Shown here: positions 1-9,992 of the stretch, one piece after another
Position numbering within the stretch: position 1 is the stretch's first letter
How the letters are laid out: every line of letters starts with the position of its first letter
Source: Clostridia bacterium
Lineage (GTDB): Bacteria; Bacillota; Clostridia; Christensenellales; Borkfalkiaceae
Reading direction: 5' to 3'
Assembly: GCA_017445995.1 (NCBI GenBank)
Contig: JAFSRT010000020.1
Location: 1 to 64,000, forward strand
Length of the DNA stretch: 64,000 bases
The notes under the pieces: model-generated
The model's database searches: none
What the model was told of the DNA's origin: nothing
The model's input: the letters and a program-made list of their open reading frames with translations, nothing else
Translations under genes and position numbers: made by a program

Positions 1-444
1 TACGCTACTTACGATTGCATAGTAACTTGCGTTTGCAGTCGCGGAAGGTATTGCAGGCAACACGTCGCCGCCTTGCGTTGTTGACCAACCTTCAAAAGTA
101 TAATCCCACTCTACCGTGTCCGCTTTCGTGTAATTATAAGATGGAACTGCGTTCTCTTTTACTTGTTGCGTAGTAAGTAACGCGCCGTTCTCGTCATAGA
201 ACTCTATGTCGTATTTTATTTCGTTATCGTTAGACGGTTCTTCATCTTTTTCCTGTTCGTCATTTTTCGGTTCTTTATTTTCGTCTTGTTCTTCATTATT
301 CTTTTCTTCATCTTTATTGTCTTCGATTTTAGAATCCGAATTTACGACAGTTGACGAAGGTGAATCCGTCAATTCGCAAGCAAACATAGAAAAAGAACAT
401 ATTGCCAAAATAAATACGCAAATAAGTAGTAATATTTTTTTCAT
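1..444 (-). CDS. Partial lipoprotein with a Listeria-Bacteroides-type repeat module
   Basis: The frame runs off the left edge, so only the first 148 codons are seen. The ATG at 444 follows a clear AAGGAGAA ribosome binding site. A hydrophobic signal of about 20 residues ends in a lipobox-like SMFAC with Cys23 as probable lipidation site. Residues 30-77 are a low-complexity Glu/Asp/Asn/Lys linker, and from about residue 78 a beta-rich module contains FEGW (117-120), typical of the Listeria-Bacteroides repeat (InlB B-repeat, Flg_new) of surface proteins. It lies 31 bases after the regulator at 476 with no terminator between, so the two are probably co-transcribed. Function unknown; an envelope-anchored surface protein is inferred. 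Confidence 0.8.
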   Translation of the reverse strand, partial: MKKILLLICVFILAICSFSMFACELTDSPSSTVVNSDSKIEDNKDEEKNNEEQDENKEPKNDEQEKDEEPSNDNEIKYDIEFYDENGALLTTQQVKENAVPSYNYTKADTVEWDYTFEGWSTTQGGDVLPAIPSATANASYYAIVSSV

Positions 445-475
445 ACTTTCTCCTTTTTATATTGTTTTATTATTT

Positions 476-1315
476 TTAATCATCATTACTTAATTCGGGG
501 TGTTTTACGCTTTTACTGATTGCAAACGGATAAGCGAACACACTTACGACAAGCCCAACCATTACGCCTAAAAGAAAAGTAAAAATCGCAAGTAATATTC
601 CTAATATCCACAGGAAAAGTTTAACCGTAATAAGCCAGATAATTCCGTCTAAATCCAAATCGAAAATTACCCCGGGCATATTGACGAAACCCCAGTCGCA
701 TATCGATTCGAACATTTCGCCGACGAAATTATTTTGCAAAAGCAGGCACGAAATAAACGGAAAGAACAAAACCGAAACCACTATGCCGAAAGCAACGAAA
801 CCGCTTTCCGTTTCGGTGGAAGTTGCCGCTATTATCGTTAATAATACACCTATTAAAGTAGCAACCGAACCCCAGATAAAAGATTTTTTCCTTTGCGAAA
901 TGCCGTATGCAACAGCCTGTTCATACGCTGCTTTTTTAATTTTCCTATCACACTCTTTGCAACGTACCGTATAAGTTGTTTGTCTTCTTGCGTTACTATG
1001 CGGTATTCTTACTATGTCTTCACCTTTATATATAGGTTTATTACACTCTTCGCAAACCGCCAAAACGGGCTTGCTGTCTTTAACGACGTATTCCTTCGTA
1101 ACGACGATTTCTTTCTCGGGTGTAGTGCCGTCGATAAGTTCGTTGATAGACACGTTAAATATTTTACTCATTTCTTGTATCGTGTTTATCGAAACTTCGA
1201 CTTCGCCCGTTTCCCATCTTGACACCGCTTGCGCCGTTACGTGCAATTTTTCCGCCAACTCTTTTTGTGTCATGTTTTTTTCTGTTCTTACTCTTTTAAT
1301 GTTTTCTGAAACCAT
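476..1315 (-). CDS. XRE-family regulator with a Cys4 segment and membrane helices
   Basis: A 279-residue protein. Residues 5-60 form a Cro/C1-type helix-turn-helix (TQKELAEKLHVTAQAVSRWE). Residues 88-122 hold a CxxC...CxxC set (C88, C91, C119, C122) that could bind zinc. The C-terminal half has hydrophobic helices at about 147-165, 172-193 and 226-262, so the protein is probably membrane-tethered. The ATG is preceded by an AAGGAGGT site. Upstream lie ACAAnTTGT palindromes that could be its own operators, and an independent RNA gene. It probably forms an operon with the lipoprotein at 444. The signal it senses cannot be read from the sequence. Confidence 0.85.
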   Translation of the reverse strand: MVSENIKRVRTEKNMTQKELAEKLHVTAQAVSRWETGEVEVSINTIQEMSKIFNVSINELIDGTTPEKEIVVTKEYVVKDSKPVLAVCEECNKPIYKGEDIVRIPHSNARRQTTYTVRCKECDRKIKKAAYEQAVAYGISQRKKSFIWGSVATLIGVLLTIIAATSTETESGFVAFGIVVSVLFFPFISCLLLQNNFVGEMFESICDWGFVNMPGVIFDLDLDGIIWLITVKLFLWILGILLAIFTFLLGVMVGLVVSVFAYPFAISKSVKHPELSNDD

Positions 1316-1334
1316 AATATCCTTACCTCCTTGG

Positions 1335-1413
1335 ACAATACTATTGTATCAAAAAAATAAACAAAACGTTGGTTTTTTTAGTAAACAAGTTGTTGATTTA
1401 CTACACAATTTGT
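1335..1413 (-). promoter_or_regulatory. Candidate operator palindromes upstream of the XRE regulator
   Basis: Two nine-base palindromes, ACAAGTTGT at 1385-1393 and ACAATTTGT at 1405-1413, are spaced exactly 20 bp apart, about two helical turns. A third, wider palindrome, ACAATACTATTGT, lies at 1335-1347, just before the ribosome binding site. Autoregulation by the HTH protein encoded at 476-1315 is inferred. I could not assign a convincing -35 box for that gene here. Confidence 0.4.
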
Positions 1414-1430
1414 TGTTTATTGCCTATTTA

Positions 1431-1461
1431 TAAAAAAATGCCGTTCCTTGCGGAACGACAT
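1431..1461 (-). terminator. Intrinsic terminator of the RNA gene
   Basis: On the minus strand CGTTCC-GCAA-GGAACG (1442-1457), extended by ATG/CAT, is followed by seven T. The upstream heptamer TTGCGGA (about 1477-1483) is exactly complementary to TCCGCAA in the 5' arm and loop, so an alternative pairing could disrupt the terminator. Confidence 0.7.
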
Positions 1462-1588
1462 CGTAGTACGTGAATCCGCAAATTGCTACATTAACCTAAT
1501 AATCTTTACAGACTAATAGTACGAAAACACATTACTACCAAAAATAGTATGTTTCTGTAAAGATAAAAATATTAAGTTAATGTAGCAA
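1431..1588 (-). ncRNA. Unidentified structured RNA of about 155 nt
   Basis: The minus strand carries a sigma-A promoter (1594-1622) whose start point near 1587 falls at the foot of a long hairpin. Arms 1570-1588 and 1483-1501 pair over 19 positions (one G-U), then 1555-1564 with 1502-1511 over 10 more, separated by a five-U bulge. A smaller hairpin (ACAUACUA with UAGU-A-AUGU) caps the structure. A terminator with a seven-U tract ends it at about 1431. No reading frame explains the segment. It lies between the tuf terminator and the XRE gene, so it is either a free small RNA or an attenuator-like leader of that gene. The rod shape recalls 6S RNA, but I do not see the large central bubble, so no family is assigned. 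Confidence 0.6.
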
Positions 1589-1593
1589 GTTCT

Positions 1594-1622
1594 ATTTTAA
1601 CAAATATACTATCATTAGTCAA
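1594..1622 (-). promoter_or_regulatory. Sigma-A promoter of the structured RNA
   Basis: TTGACT (1622-1617), a 17-bp spacer and TAAAAT (1599-1594). The same hexamers and spacing drive rpsL at 6312-6340. Confidence 0.7.
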
Positions 1623-1660
1623 TATTTTAAATATAATTATATTAAAAACGGCGGAAGGCA

Positions 1661-1693
1661 AAAAAAAGGCTATTGCGTTTGCAATAGCCTTTT
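1661..1693 (-). terminator. Intrinsic terminator after tuf
   Basis: AAAGGCTATTGC pairs with GCAATAGCCTTT around a four-base loop and is followed on the minus strand by a run of T. It lies 20 bases after the tuf stop codon. Confidence 0.85.
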
Positions 1694-1713
1694 ATAGTTT
1701 TTATTATCTAAAA

Positions 1714-2937
1714 TTACTTAACGATTTTAGAAACAACGCCCGAACCAACGGTTCTGCCGCCTTCACGGATAGCGAAGCGGAGACCTTCTTCCATAGCGAT
1801 AGGCGTAATCAATTTAACGTCAATCGTTACGTTGTCGCCCGGCATAACCATTTCTACGCCCTTCGGAAGTTCGATAGAACCCGTAACGTCGGTGGTTCTG
1901 AAATAGAACTGCGGACGATAGTTGTTGAAGAACGGGGTATGACGTCCGCCTTCTTCTGCTTTCAATACGTAAACCTGTCCTTGGAATTCCGTGTGCGGAT
2001 TAACCGTACCCGGTTTAGCAATAACTTGTCCACGTTCGATATCTTTCTTGTCGATACCACGGAGAAGTGCGCCAACGTTGTCGCCTGCTTGTGCTTCGTC
2101 AAGAGTCTTTCTGAACATTTCAAGACCGGTAATAACGGTCGGTTTTGCTTTTTCTACGAGACCTACGATTTCAGCAGGATCGCCTACTTTAGCAACACCA
2201 CGTTCTACTCTGCCCGTTGCAACAGTACCACGACCGGAAATCGTGAATACGTCTTCTACAGGAAGAAGGAACGGTTTTGCATCGTCTCTTACAGGGGTAG
2301 GAACGTAAGAATCAACAGCGTCCATCAATTCAAATATGCATTTGCATTCAGGAGCGTTCTTGATTTCGTCCGCCGTGTGGTCGCCGGAAGCATATTCCAA
2401 CGCTTTGAGTGCAGAACCTCTGATAATAGGAATATCGTCGCCCGGGAAATCGTATTTAGAGAGAAGTTCTCTGATTTCCATTTCAACGAGGTCAAGCATT
2501 TCTTCTTCGCCTTCCATCTGGTCGCATTTATTTAAGAATACAACGATAGATGGAACGCCAACCTGACGTGCTAAAAGAATATGTTCTTTCGTCTGTGGCA
2601 TTGCGCCGTCCGTTGCAGCAACTACGAGAATAGCGCCGTCCATTTGTGCAGCACCCGTAATCATGTTTTTAACGTAGTCTGCGTGGCCCGGACAGTCAAC
2701 GTGCGCATAGTGACGTTTTTCAGTCTGATATTCAACGTGTGCGGTGTTGATTGTTATACCTCTTGCTTTTTCTTCAGGTGCTTTATCGATTTCGTCGTAT
2801 CTCATTTTTTGTGCTTCGCCGAAAGCAGCCAAAGTCATCGTGATTGCAGCAGTAAGGGTTGTTTTACCGTGGTCAACGTGGCCGATAGTACCGATGTTAA
2901 CGTGCGGTTTTGTTCTGTCAAATTTTGCCTTTGCCAT
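1714..2937 (-). CDS. tuf: Elongation factor Tu
   Basis: A 407-residue translational GTPase that delivers aminoacyl-tRNA to the ribosomal A site. G-motifs are visible: GHVDHGKT (19-26), RGIT (59-62), DCPGH (81-85) and NKCD (136-139). The two beta-barrel domains follow. The protein is somewhat longer than the 394 residues of the E. coli form because of an insert near residues 180-195, after ALKALE. It is the last gene of rpsL-rpsG-fusA-tuf but has its own promoter at 3004-3032, as expected for a very abundant protein. The ATG follows a TGGAGG site, and a strong terminator ends the unit. Confidence 0.98.
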   Translation of the reverse strand: MAKAKFDRTKPHVNIGTIGHVDHGKTTLTAAITMTLAAFGEAQKMRYDEIDKAPEEKARGITINTAHVEYQTEKRHYAHVDCPGHADYVKNMITGAAQMDGAILVVAATDGAMPQTKEHILLARQVGVPSIVVFLNKCDQMEGEEEMLDLVEMEIRELLSKYDFPGDDIPIIRGSALKALEYASGDHTADEIKNAPECKCIFELMDAVDSYVPTPVRDDAKPFLLPVEDVFTISGRGTVATGRVERGVAKVGDPAEIVGLVEKAKPTVITGLEMFRKTLDEAQAGDNVGALLRGIDKKDIERGQVIAKPGTVNPHTEFQGQVYVLKAEEGGRHTPFFNNYRPQFYFRTTDVTGSIELPKGVEMVMPGDNVTIDVKLITPIAMEEGLRFAIREGGRTVGSGVVSKIVK

Positions 2938-3003
2938 TTGATTTTTCCTCCAAAATTTTGAATTACTTTTTTTATTTTTATTTTTTTTAGTTTATTAAGT
3001 TAA

Positions 3004-3032
3004 TTGTACAATAATTTAACGTTATTGTCAAT
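3004..3032 (-). promoter_or_regulatory. Dedicated sigma-A promoter of tuf
   Basis: TTGACA (3032-3027), 17-bp spacer, TACAAT (3009-3004), in the 100-bp fusA-tuf gap. The transcript would have a leader of about 60 nt, very A-rich on the coding strand. Confidence 0.75.
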
Positions 3033-3037
3033 AATTT

Positions 3038-5107
3038 TTAGGCTTTTTTACCTATTATCTTTTCAGCAACGGACTTCGGAACTTCCGCGTAATGGTCGAA
3101 CTGCATAGTATAAGTTCCTCTTCCCTGCGTTCTCGAACGCAAGTCGGTTGCATAACCGAACATTTCCGCAAGCGGAACGAACGCGTCGATAACCTTTGCG
3201 CCGCTTCTGTCTTCCGTGCCCTGAATAATACCGCGGCGTGCCGTGATATTGCCCATAAGGTCGCCGAAATAAGTGTCAGGCGTGGTGATTTCAACCTTCA
3301 TTATAGGTTCTAATAATACGCTGCCCGCTTTTGCAAGCCCGTCTTTAAGCGCCATAGAACCGGCAATCTTAAACGCCATTTCCGAAGAGTCGACTTCGTG
3401 ATAACTTCCGTCGTAAACGGTAACCTTAAAGTCAACGACTTCGTAGCCTGCCAAGATACCGTTCTTCGCCGCTTCCTGAATACCTTTATTGACAGGTTGA
3501 ATAAATTCTTTCGGAATAGAACCGCCGACGGTTTCGTCAACGAACTCGTACCCCTTACCCGGTTCTTGCGGTTCAAGGTGGATTTTACAATGTCCGTACT
3601 GACCGTGACCACCCGACTGACGCTTGAACATACCTTCCGCGTCGACCGCTTTCTTAATGGTTTCTTTATAAGCAACCTGCGGTTTGCCGACGTTGGCTTC
3701 TACCTTAAACTCTCTTAAAAGTCTGTCGACGATGATTTCAAGGTGAAGTTCGCCCATACCTGCGATAATGGTCTGCGCCGTGTCAGGGTCGGTATAAGTT
3801 TTGAACGAAGGGTCTTCTTCGGCAAGTTTTGCAAGCGCGAAGCCCATCTTTTCCTGACCTGCTTTCGTTTTCGGTTCGATAGCGATCTGAATAACAGGGT
3901 CCGGGAATTCCATTTTTTCTAATATGATAGGTTTATTTTCGTCGCAAAGCGTGTCGCCCGTCGTCGTGTCTTTAAGCCCGACTAACGCAACGATTTCGCC
4001 CGCTGCAACTTCTTCTACTTCTTCCCTGTGGTTTGCGTGCATACGAAGGATACGCGCAACCCTTTCCTTCTTGCCTTTCGTACTGTTATATACGTAAGAA
4101 CCCGTTTTAAGAACGCCCGAATACGCACGGAAGAACGCGAGTTTTCCAACGAACGGGTCGGTCATAATCTTAAATGCAAGACCGCTGAACGGTTGGTCAA
4201 GCGTCGGGAATCTGTCTTCTTCTTCGCCGTCTTCGTTAGTACCGACTATCTTACCGCAATCCAACGGGTTAGGTAAGTAGTCAACTATAGCGTCGAGAAG
4301 GTTCTGAACGCCTTTGTTCTTATAGGACGAACCGCAAAGAACAGGAGTAACCTTCATATTGAGAGTGGCAATTCTTAAACCTTTTTTGATTTCATCGATA
4401 GAAAGATCGCCTTCTGCGAAATACTTTTCCATCAATTCGTCGTCCTGTTCGGCTGCCATTTCAACGAGTTTACTTCTGTAATCTTCTACCATATCTTTCA
4501 TATCGGCAGGAACGTCGGTAACTTCGATTTCCTTTCCTAAATCGTCTTTATAGATATCCGCCTGTCTCGTTAAAATATCAACGACGCCGACGAAGGTATC
4601 TTCTTTTCCGATAGGAAGGGTGACAGGCAACGGATTAGTTCCTAATCTTTCGCGCATCATTTCCATCGCGTTAAGATAGTTCGCACCGTTTACGTCCATT
4701 TTGTTTACGTAAGCGATACGCGGAACTTTATATTTGTCCGCCTGACGCCAAACCGTTTCCGACTGCGGTTCAACGCCGTCTTTTGCGCTGAACGTTGCAA
4801 CCGCGCCGTCTAATACGCGGAGCGACCTTTCAACTTCAACGGTAAAGTCAACGTGACCCGGAGTATCGATAATGTTTATACGATGACCTTTCCAGTAGCA
4901 AGTGGTTGCCGCCGACGTAATGGTAATACCACGTTCCTGTTCCTGAACCATCCAGTCCATCGTCGCTTCACCTTCGTGAACTTCGCCGATTTTGTGAGTT
5001 TTGCCCGTGTAGAACAGTATTCTTTCGGTAGTGGTCGTCTTACCCGCGTCGATATGCGCCATAATACCTATGTTTCTGGTAAGGGTTAATTCATTTTCTT
5101 TTGGCAT
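3038..5107 (-). CDS. fusA: Elongation factor G
   Basis: A 689-residue translocation GTPase of normal length. The G domain shows AHIDAGKT (17-24), DTPGH (81-85) and NKMD (135-138); domains II to V continue to the end. It catalyses tRNA-mRNA translocation and, with RRF, ribosome recycling. The start is preceded by TTTGGAG. It lies 18 bases after rpsG, so translation of the pair is likely linked. Confidence 0.98.
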   Translation of the reverse strand: MPKENELTLTRNIGIMAHIDAGKTTTTERILFYTGKTHKIGEVHEGEATMDWMVQEQERGITITSAATTCYWKGHRINIIDTPGHVDFTVEVERSLRVLDGAVATFSAKDGVEPQSETVWRQADKYKVPRIAYVNKMDVNGANYLNAMEMMRERLGTNPLPVTLPIGKEDTFVGVVDILTRQADIYKDDLGKEIEVTDVPADMKDMVEDYRSKLVEMAAEQDDELMEKYFAEGDLSIDEIKKGLRIATLNMKVTPVLCGSSYKNKGVQNLLDAIVDYLPNPLDCGKIVGTNEDGEEEDRFPTLDQPFSGLAFKIMTDPFVGKLAFFRAYSGVLKTGSYVYNSTKGKKERVARILRMHANHREEVEEVAAGEIVALVGLKDTTTGDTLCDENKPIILEKMEFPDPVIQIAIEPKTKAGQEKMGFALAKLAEEDPSFKTYTDPDTAQTIIAGMGELHLEIIVDRLLREFKVEANVGKPQVAYKETIKKAVDAEGMFKRQSGGHGQYGHCKIHLEPQEPGKGYEFVDETVGGSIPKEFIQPVNKGIQEAAKNGILAGYEVVDFKVTVYDGSYHEVDSSEMAFKIAGSMALKDGLAKAGSVLLEPIMKVEITTPDTYFGDLMGNITARRGIIQGTEDRSGAKVIDAFVPLAEMFGYATDLRSRTQGRGTYTMQFDHYAEVPKSVAEKIIGKKA

Positions 5108-5125
5108 AGTCTTTATTCTCCAAAA

Positions 5126-5596
5126 TTAAAATCTATAATGCGCAAAAGCCTTGTTCGCTTCCGCCATTCTGTGTGTGTCTTCTTTCTTCTTTACTGCGTT
5201 GCCTGCGTTGTTGAACGCGTCAACGAGTTCGTTTGCGAGTCTGTCGCTCATATTTCTTTCGCTTCTGTTTCTTGCGGCGTTTACAAGCCAACGGATTGCA
5301 AGCGTCTGTCTTCTTTCAGGTCTGATTTCGATAGGAACCTGATAGTTTGCACCGCCTACTCTCCTTGCTTTAACTTCTACCATAGGCATAATGTTGTTAA
5401 GCGCCTGTGTGAACATTTCTTTCGGTTCTTGTCCGACTTTTTCGGAAGCAACCGTAAACGCTTCGTATACGATACCTTGAGCAATACCTTTTTTACCGTC
5501 CAACATAACTTGGTTTATCAACTTTGTAACAACCTTATCGTTATACACCGGATCAGGTAAAACGTCTCTTTTTGCTATATTACCTCTTCTTGGCAT
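5126..5596 (-). CDS. rpsG: 30S ribosomal protein uS7
   Basis: A 156-residue uS7, which nucleates assembly of the 30S head. The ATG at 5596 is chosen because AAAGGAGG lies just upstream and the protein then begins [11 protein letters not shown] and has the usual family length. A frame open to 5635 would add 13 residues with no family match. A long spacer with several small hairpins separates it from rpsL. Confidence 0.97.
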   Translation of the reverse strand: MPRRGNIAKRDVLPDPVYNDKVVTKLINQVMLDGKKGIAQGIVYEAFTVASEKVGQEPKEMFTQALNNIMPMVEVKARRVGGANYQVPIEIRPERRQTLAIRWLVNAARNRSERNMSDRLANELVDAFNNAGNAVKKKEDTHRMAEANKAFAHYRF

Positions 5597-5823
5597 ATTT
5601 AATCCTCCTTTAATTTTTTTCGTGCCTTTCGGCACTCGCCTTTTTACGGCGATTAAGGGTAAACCCTTTTAGTACAGCTATTACTTGCCCTTTCGGGTAG
5701 CAAACCTTCTGCATTTTCGCATACTGCCTACTTAACTCGGGTTGATTTTCCGATATAACCGAATATATGTAGGTGCTTAATCTAAAATATAAATTTTAAA
5801 TTACGTTATTTTGTTTTGTCTTT
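5597..5823 (-). other. Unusually long structured rpsL-rpsG spacer
   Basis: A 227-base non-coding gap inside an operon where these genes are often nearly adjacent. It holds at least four small hairpins in series: 5622-5635 (GTGCC/GGCAC), 5637-5651 (CGCC/GGCG), 5655-5668 (AAGGG/CCCTT) and 5686-5698 (TGCCC/GGGTA). On the transcript, two have GAAA-type loops. The last lies just before the rpsG ribosome binding site. None has a U-run. A feedback site for a ribosomal protein (S7 binds the analogous spacer in E. coli) or an RNA processing region is possible. Confidence 0.45.
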
Positions 5824-6195
5824 TTACTTAGGCTTTTTAGCGCCGTATCTCGACCTTGCCTGTTTACGTTTTGCAACGCCGGCAGTATCTAACGCGCCAC
5901 GGATGATATGATATCTTACGCCCGGTAAGTCCTTAACTCTTCCGCCACGGATAAGAACTGAACTGTGTTCCTGTAAGTTGTGTCCTTCGCCCGGAATATA
6001 AACGATACCTTCCATCTTGTTCGTCAGTCTTACTCTGGCAATCTTTCTTATTGCAGAGTTAGGTTTTTTAGGCGTAGTAGTCGTTACTGAAAGGCATACG
6101 CCACGCTTTTGCGGACATTCGTCCAAAATCGGGGATTTGCTCTTATAAGTAATTTTCTTTCTGCCTTGTCTTATTAACTGTTGAATTGTAGGCAT
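5824..6195 (-). CDS. rpsL: 30S ribosomal protein uS12
   Basis: A 123-residue uS12 of the decoding centre. The TPKKPNSA loop around Lys43 and the [11 protein letters not shown] loop around Lys88 are intact, so the common streptomycin-resistance positions look wild type. The start has an AAGGAGGTG site. It is the first gene after a strong promoter at 6312-6340, so the str genes can be transcribed independently of rpoBC. Confidence 0.98.
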   Translation of the reverse strand: MPTIQQLIRQGRKKITYKSKSPILDECPQKRGVCLSVTTTTPKKPNSAIRKIARVRLTNKMEGIVYIPGEGHNLQEHSSVLIRGGRVKDLPGVRYHIIRGALDTAGVAKRKQARSRYGAKKPK

Positions 6196-6311
6196 TTCGC
6201 ACCTCCTTATATTTTTTCGGTTTTATTTCGGAAAACGGATTCGGAAAACTCCGTATTTTCGCAAAAAGTTTTGGTTCGGGCGGATATTTTACCTATACCC
6301 GCCGAACTATT

Positions 6312-6340
6312 ATTTTAGCAAATTTTTATCTGATAGTCAA
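6312..6340 (-). promoter_or_regulatory. Sigma-A promoter of the rpsL-rpsG-fusA operon
   Basis: TTGACT (6340-6335), 17-bp spacer, TAAAAT (6317-6312). The leader that follows has a stem in which GTTCGG and a G/C-rich arm pair with the complement near 6272-6305, without a U-run. No terminator is visible between rpoC and this promoter. Confidence 0.75.
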
Positions 6341-6372
6341 ATAAATATTGCCGTTTTTTAATTATTAAAGTC

Positions 6373-9300
6373 TTATATCTGTTCGTCGTCCGCGCTGACT
6401 TTGTTTATCGTTTGCGGGGAAAGACTTTTATAGTTCTTTATGCCCGTTCCGGCAGGAATAAGTTTACCTATAATAACGTTTTCTTTAAGCCCGAGTAACG
6501 GGTCTATCTTATTCTTGATTGCCGCTTCCGTCAAAACCTTCGCGGTTTCTTGGAAGGACGCTGCCGATAAGAAACTTTCCTTTGCAAGGGACGCTTTCGT
6601 GATACCTAAAAGGATACGTTTCCCGACAGGTGGACGCTGACCTGCTTCCAACGCTTTCATCGTCGCTTCTTCAAACCTATACAAGTCTAACTTTTCACCA
6701 GGTAAAATATCGGTGTCGCCCGGATTTTCTACCTGAACTTTCTTCATCATCTGGCGAACGATAATTTCAACGTGTTTGTCGTTGATGTCAACGCCTTGGC
6801 TACGGTAAACTCTCTGTATTTCCTTTAAGATATAGTCCTGAACGCCTTTAATACCTTGCGTCTTTAATATGTCTTGCGGATAAACGGCACCGCTTGTTAA
6901 TACAGTACCCGGAACGACCCTTTCGCCCTGCTTAACGATAACGCCCGTGCCGAACGCGATTTTATATTCTTTCGATTCGCCGTCGTCGGTGTTTACGTAA
7001 ACGTAAATCTTCTTATCTATTTCCTGAATATCGACAGTACCCGTGTATTCGCACACGATTGCCGAGTGTTTAGGTCTTCTCGCTTCGAAAAGTTCTTCAA
7101 CTCTCGGTAAACCTTGCGTTATGTCGCCCGTGGACGCGATACCGCCGGTGTGGAAGGTTCTCATCGTCAACTGCGTACCAGGTTCACCGATTGACTGCGC
7201 CGCGATAATACCTACCGCTTCGCCTATCTGAACAGGGTTGTTATTACTCATGTTCTTTCCGTAACATTTAGCGCAAACGCCCGTCTTACTTCTACAAGTG
7301 AATACGCTTCTGATTTCGACTTCTTCAACGCCCGCTTTAACGATAACGTCCGCCATATCTTCCGAAATCATATCGCCTGCTTTAACTAAAACTTCGCCGG
7401 ATTTCGGGTCGACTACGTCTTTAACGGTAAATCTGCCCGCTATTCTGTCGCGCAAGCCTTCGATAACTTCGCCTTTTGCACCCGTTATCGCCTTTACTAC
7501 GATACCTTTCGGCGTTTCACCGAGAGATTCGAAACAGTCGTCTTCCTGAACGATAACTTCCTGCGATACGTCTACGAGACGTCTCGTTAAATAACCGGAG
7601 TCCGCCGTCTTTAACGCCGTATCGGCAAGACCTTTACGTCCACCGTGCGAAGAAATGAAGTATTCCAGAACGGAAAGTCCTTCACGGAAGCACGATTTAA
7701 CAGGTATTTCTATTGTTTTACCGTTAGGGTCGGTCATAAGACCACGCATACCGGCAAGTTGTTTAATCTGGTCGATAGAACCACGCGCACCGGAGTTAGC
7801 CATCATAAGGATAGGGTTGAATTCGTCCAACGTGCCTTTAAGTTTTTCGGTAACGTCGTCCGTCGCCTTTTTCCAGATAGCAACGACCTTTTTATATCTT
7901 TCGTCGTCGGTTATATATCCTTTCTTATATAAACCTTCGATTTTAAGAACGTGTCCTTCCGCTTCTCTTAAAATAGCGCCTTTTTCTTTCGGCATGTGCA
8001 TATCGAACACCGACGTAGTGATAGCGCCGATAGTCGAGTATTTATAGCCGAGTGCTTTTATCTTATCGAGAACGTCCGCAGCGCAACTCGCACCGTGGCG
8101 TTTAAAGCAAGCGCCTACGATTTTCTGTAAGTCTTTCTTGCCTACGAGTTTATCTATTTCGTATTTAAGGTAATCTTCGTCCGTCTTTCTTTCAATGAAT
8201 CCCAAGTCTTGCGGAATACCTTCGTTAAAGATTATTTTGCCGACCGAAGTACGGATTCTGCCCGTAATCTTTCTGCCGTTTACTTCTACCGTACGACGAA
8301 CGATGATTTCGTCCTGCAATTTAATCTTCTTGGTCTGATAAGCCATAACCGCTTCTTCAGGCGAAACGTACGAAACGGTGTATTCAGGAATACCGTATAA
8401 AACGCCGTTTTCGTCTTCCCTGCCCTTTTCGTTATATTTTTTGCCGATATAACGACGGATAATGGTTAAGTAGTACGAACCCATGACCATATCTTGGGTA
8501 GGACTCATAACAGGCTTACCGTCCGAAAGTTTTAATATGTTGTTAGACGCAAGCATTAAAAATCTTGCTTCCGCCTGCGCTTCTACCGAAAGCGGAACGT
8601 GAACTGCCATCTGGTCCCCGTCGAAGTCGGCGTTGAACGCACCGCAAACGAGCGGGTGAAGTTTGATTGCCCTTCCTTCTATAAGAACAGGTTCGAACGC
8701 CTGAATAGAAAGTCTGTGAAGGGTAGGCGCACGGTTAAGCATAACGGGATGGTCTTTAATTACGTCTTCCAAAATGTCCCAAACGACCGTCTTTGCACGT
8801 TCTACCGTGTGTTTAGCACTCTTTATGTTGTGGCAGATATTGTTTTCAACGAGTTTCTTCATAACGAACGGCTTAAAGAGTTCAAGTGCCATTTCTTTAG
8901 GAAGACCGCATTGATAAAGTTTGAGTTCAGGGCCTACGACGATAACCGAACGACCGGAATAGTCTACACGTTTACCGAGTAAGTTCTGACGGAATCTACC
9001 TTGTTTACCGCGAAGCATTTCGGAAAGAGATTTAAGCGCTCTGTTGCCGGCACCGGAGATAGGTTTACCCCTTCTGCCGTTATCGATAAGCGCGTCTACC
9101 GCTTCCTGAAGCATTCTCTTTTCGTTTCTGATAATGATTTCAGGCGCACCGAGTTCCATTAACTTTTTAAGTCTGTTATTTCTGTTGATAACGCGCCTAT
9201 ATAAATCGTTTAAGTCGGAAGTAGCAAATCTTCCGCCGTCGAGTTGTACCATAGGACGGAGTTCAGGCGGAATAACCGGAAGTACGTCTAATATCATCCA

Positions 9301-9978
9301 TTCAGGACGATTACCGCTCGTTCTGAACGCTTCGATAATTTCAAGACGTTTAACCGCCTTAATTCTTCTCTGACCCGAAACGTTTTCTTCGATAATCTTC
9401 TTAATTTCGGCACTTTCTTTATCAAGGTCGATTGCCATAAGTAATTCTTTAATGGCTTCCGCACCCATACCCGTCTTAAACGAACCTGCGCCGTACTGTG
9501 CTTCGTAATCGATTTTTTCTTTATCGTTTATTACTTGTTTATAAAGTAAAGGCGTATTGCCCGGATCTAAAACGACGTGGCAGGCAAAATATAATACCTG
9601 TTCGAGTGCTTTAGGACCCATATCGAGCATAAGACCAATCCTTGACGGAACGCCCTTAAAGTACCAGATATGAGAAACGGGTGCTGCAAGTTCGATATGA
9701 CCCATTCTGTCACGACGAACTTTACTCTTCGTGATTTCTACACCGCACTTATCGCAGATAACGCCTTTATAGCGAACGCGTTTATATTTTCCGCAATGGC
9801 ACTCCCAGTCCTTCGTCGGTCCGAAAATTCTTTCGCAGAAAAGTCCGCCCATTTCAGGTTTTTGCGTTCTGTAATTGATAGTCTCCGGCTTGGTTACTTC
9901 GCCGTAAGACCAACTTCTGATTTTTTCAGGAGATGCAACGCCTATCTGTATTGAATCGAAATTATTAAGTTCAAACAT
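6373..9978 (-). CDS. rpoC: DNA-directed RNA polymerase subunit beta prime
   Basis: A 1201-residue RNA polymerase beta prime subunit. The N-terminal zinc site is visible (C60, C62, C75, C78). The catalytic NADFDGD loop that holds the active-site magnesium lies at about residues 447-453. A second Cys set occurs in the C-terminal half ([14 protein letters not shown]). Length is typical for Firmicutes. It starts 14 bases after rpoB with a GGGAGGT site, so it is co-transcribed with rpoB. No sign of damage. Confidence 0.98.
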   Translation of the reverse strand: MFELNNFDSIQIGVASPEKIRSWSYGEVTKPETINYRTQKPEMGGLFCERIFGPTKDWECHCGKYKRVRYKGVICDKCGVEITKSKVRRDRMGHIELAAPVSHIWYFKGVPSRIGLMLDMGPKALEQVLYFACHVVLDPGNTPLLYKQVINDKEKIDYEAQYGAGSFKTGMGAEAIKELLMAIDLDKESAEIKKIIEENVSGQRRIKAVKRLEIIEAFRTSGNRPEWMILDVLPVIPPELRPMVQLDGGRFATSDLNDLYRRVINRNNRLKKLMELGAPEIIIRNEKRMLQEAVDALIDNGRRGKPISGAGNRALKSLSEMLRGKQGRFRQNLLGKRVDYSGRSVIVVGPELKLYQCGLPKEMALELFKPFVMKKLVENNICHNIKSAKHTVERAKTVVWDILEDVIKDHPVMLNRAPTLHRLSIQAFEPVLIEGRAIKLHPLVCGAFNADFDGDQMAVHVPLSVEAQAEARFLMLASNNILKLSDGKPVMSPTQDMVMGSYYLTIIRRYIGKKYNEKGREDENGVLYGIPEYTVSYVSPEEAVMAYQTKKIKLQDEIIVRRTVEVNGRKITGRIRTSVGKIIFNEGIPQDLGFIERKTDEDYLKYEIDKLVGKKDLQKIVGACFKRHGASCAADVLDKIKALGYKYSTIGAITTSVFDMHMPKEKGAILREAEGHVLKIEGLYKKGYITDDERYKKVVAIWKKATDDVTEKLKGTLDEFNPILMMANSGARGSIDQIKQLAGMRGLMTDPNGKTIEIPVKSCFREGLSVLEYFISSHGGRKGLADTALKTADSGYLTRRLVDVSQEVIVQEDDCFESLGETPKGIVVKAITGAKGEVIEGLRDRIAGRFTVKDVVDPKSGEVLVKAGDMISEDMADVIVKAGVEEVEIRSVFTCRSKTGVCAKCYGKNMSNNNPVQIGEAVGIIAAQSIGEPGTQLTMRTFHTGGIASTGDITQGLPRVEELFEARRPKHSAIVCEYTGTVDIQEIDKKIYVYVNTDDGESKEYKIAFGTGVIVKQGERVVPGTVLTSGAVYPQDILKTQGIKGVQDYILKEIQRVYRSQGVDINDKHVEIIVRQMMKKVQVENPGDTDILPGEKLDLYRFEEATMKALEAGQRPPVGKRILLGITKASLAKESFLSAASFQETAKVLTEAAIKNKIDPLLGLKENVIIGKLIPAGTGIKNYKSLSPQTINKVSADDEQI

Positions 9979-9992
9979 TATTTCTACCTCCC

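Noticed and set aside
206..493. Plus-strand open frame opposite the edge lipoprotein
   Set aside because: Ser/Phe-rich, no ribosome site, and antisense to a lipoprotein frame with a signal peptide and a good Shine-Dalgarno.
1431..1588. 6S RNA or tmRNA
   Set aside because: Rod shape is suggestive of 6S, but the large central bubble is not evident and length is short; no tRNA-like ends for tmRNA.
5597..5635. Extended N-terminus for uS7
   Set aside because: Adds 13 residues unlike the family; the ATG at 5596 has AAAGGAGG and gives the standard length.
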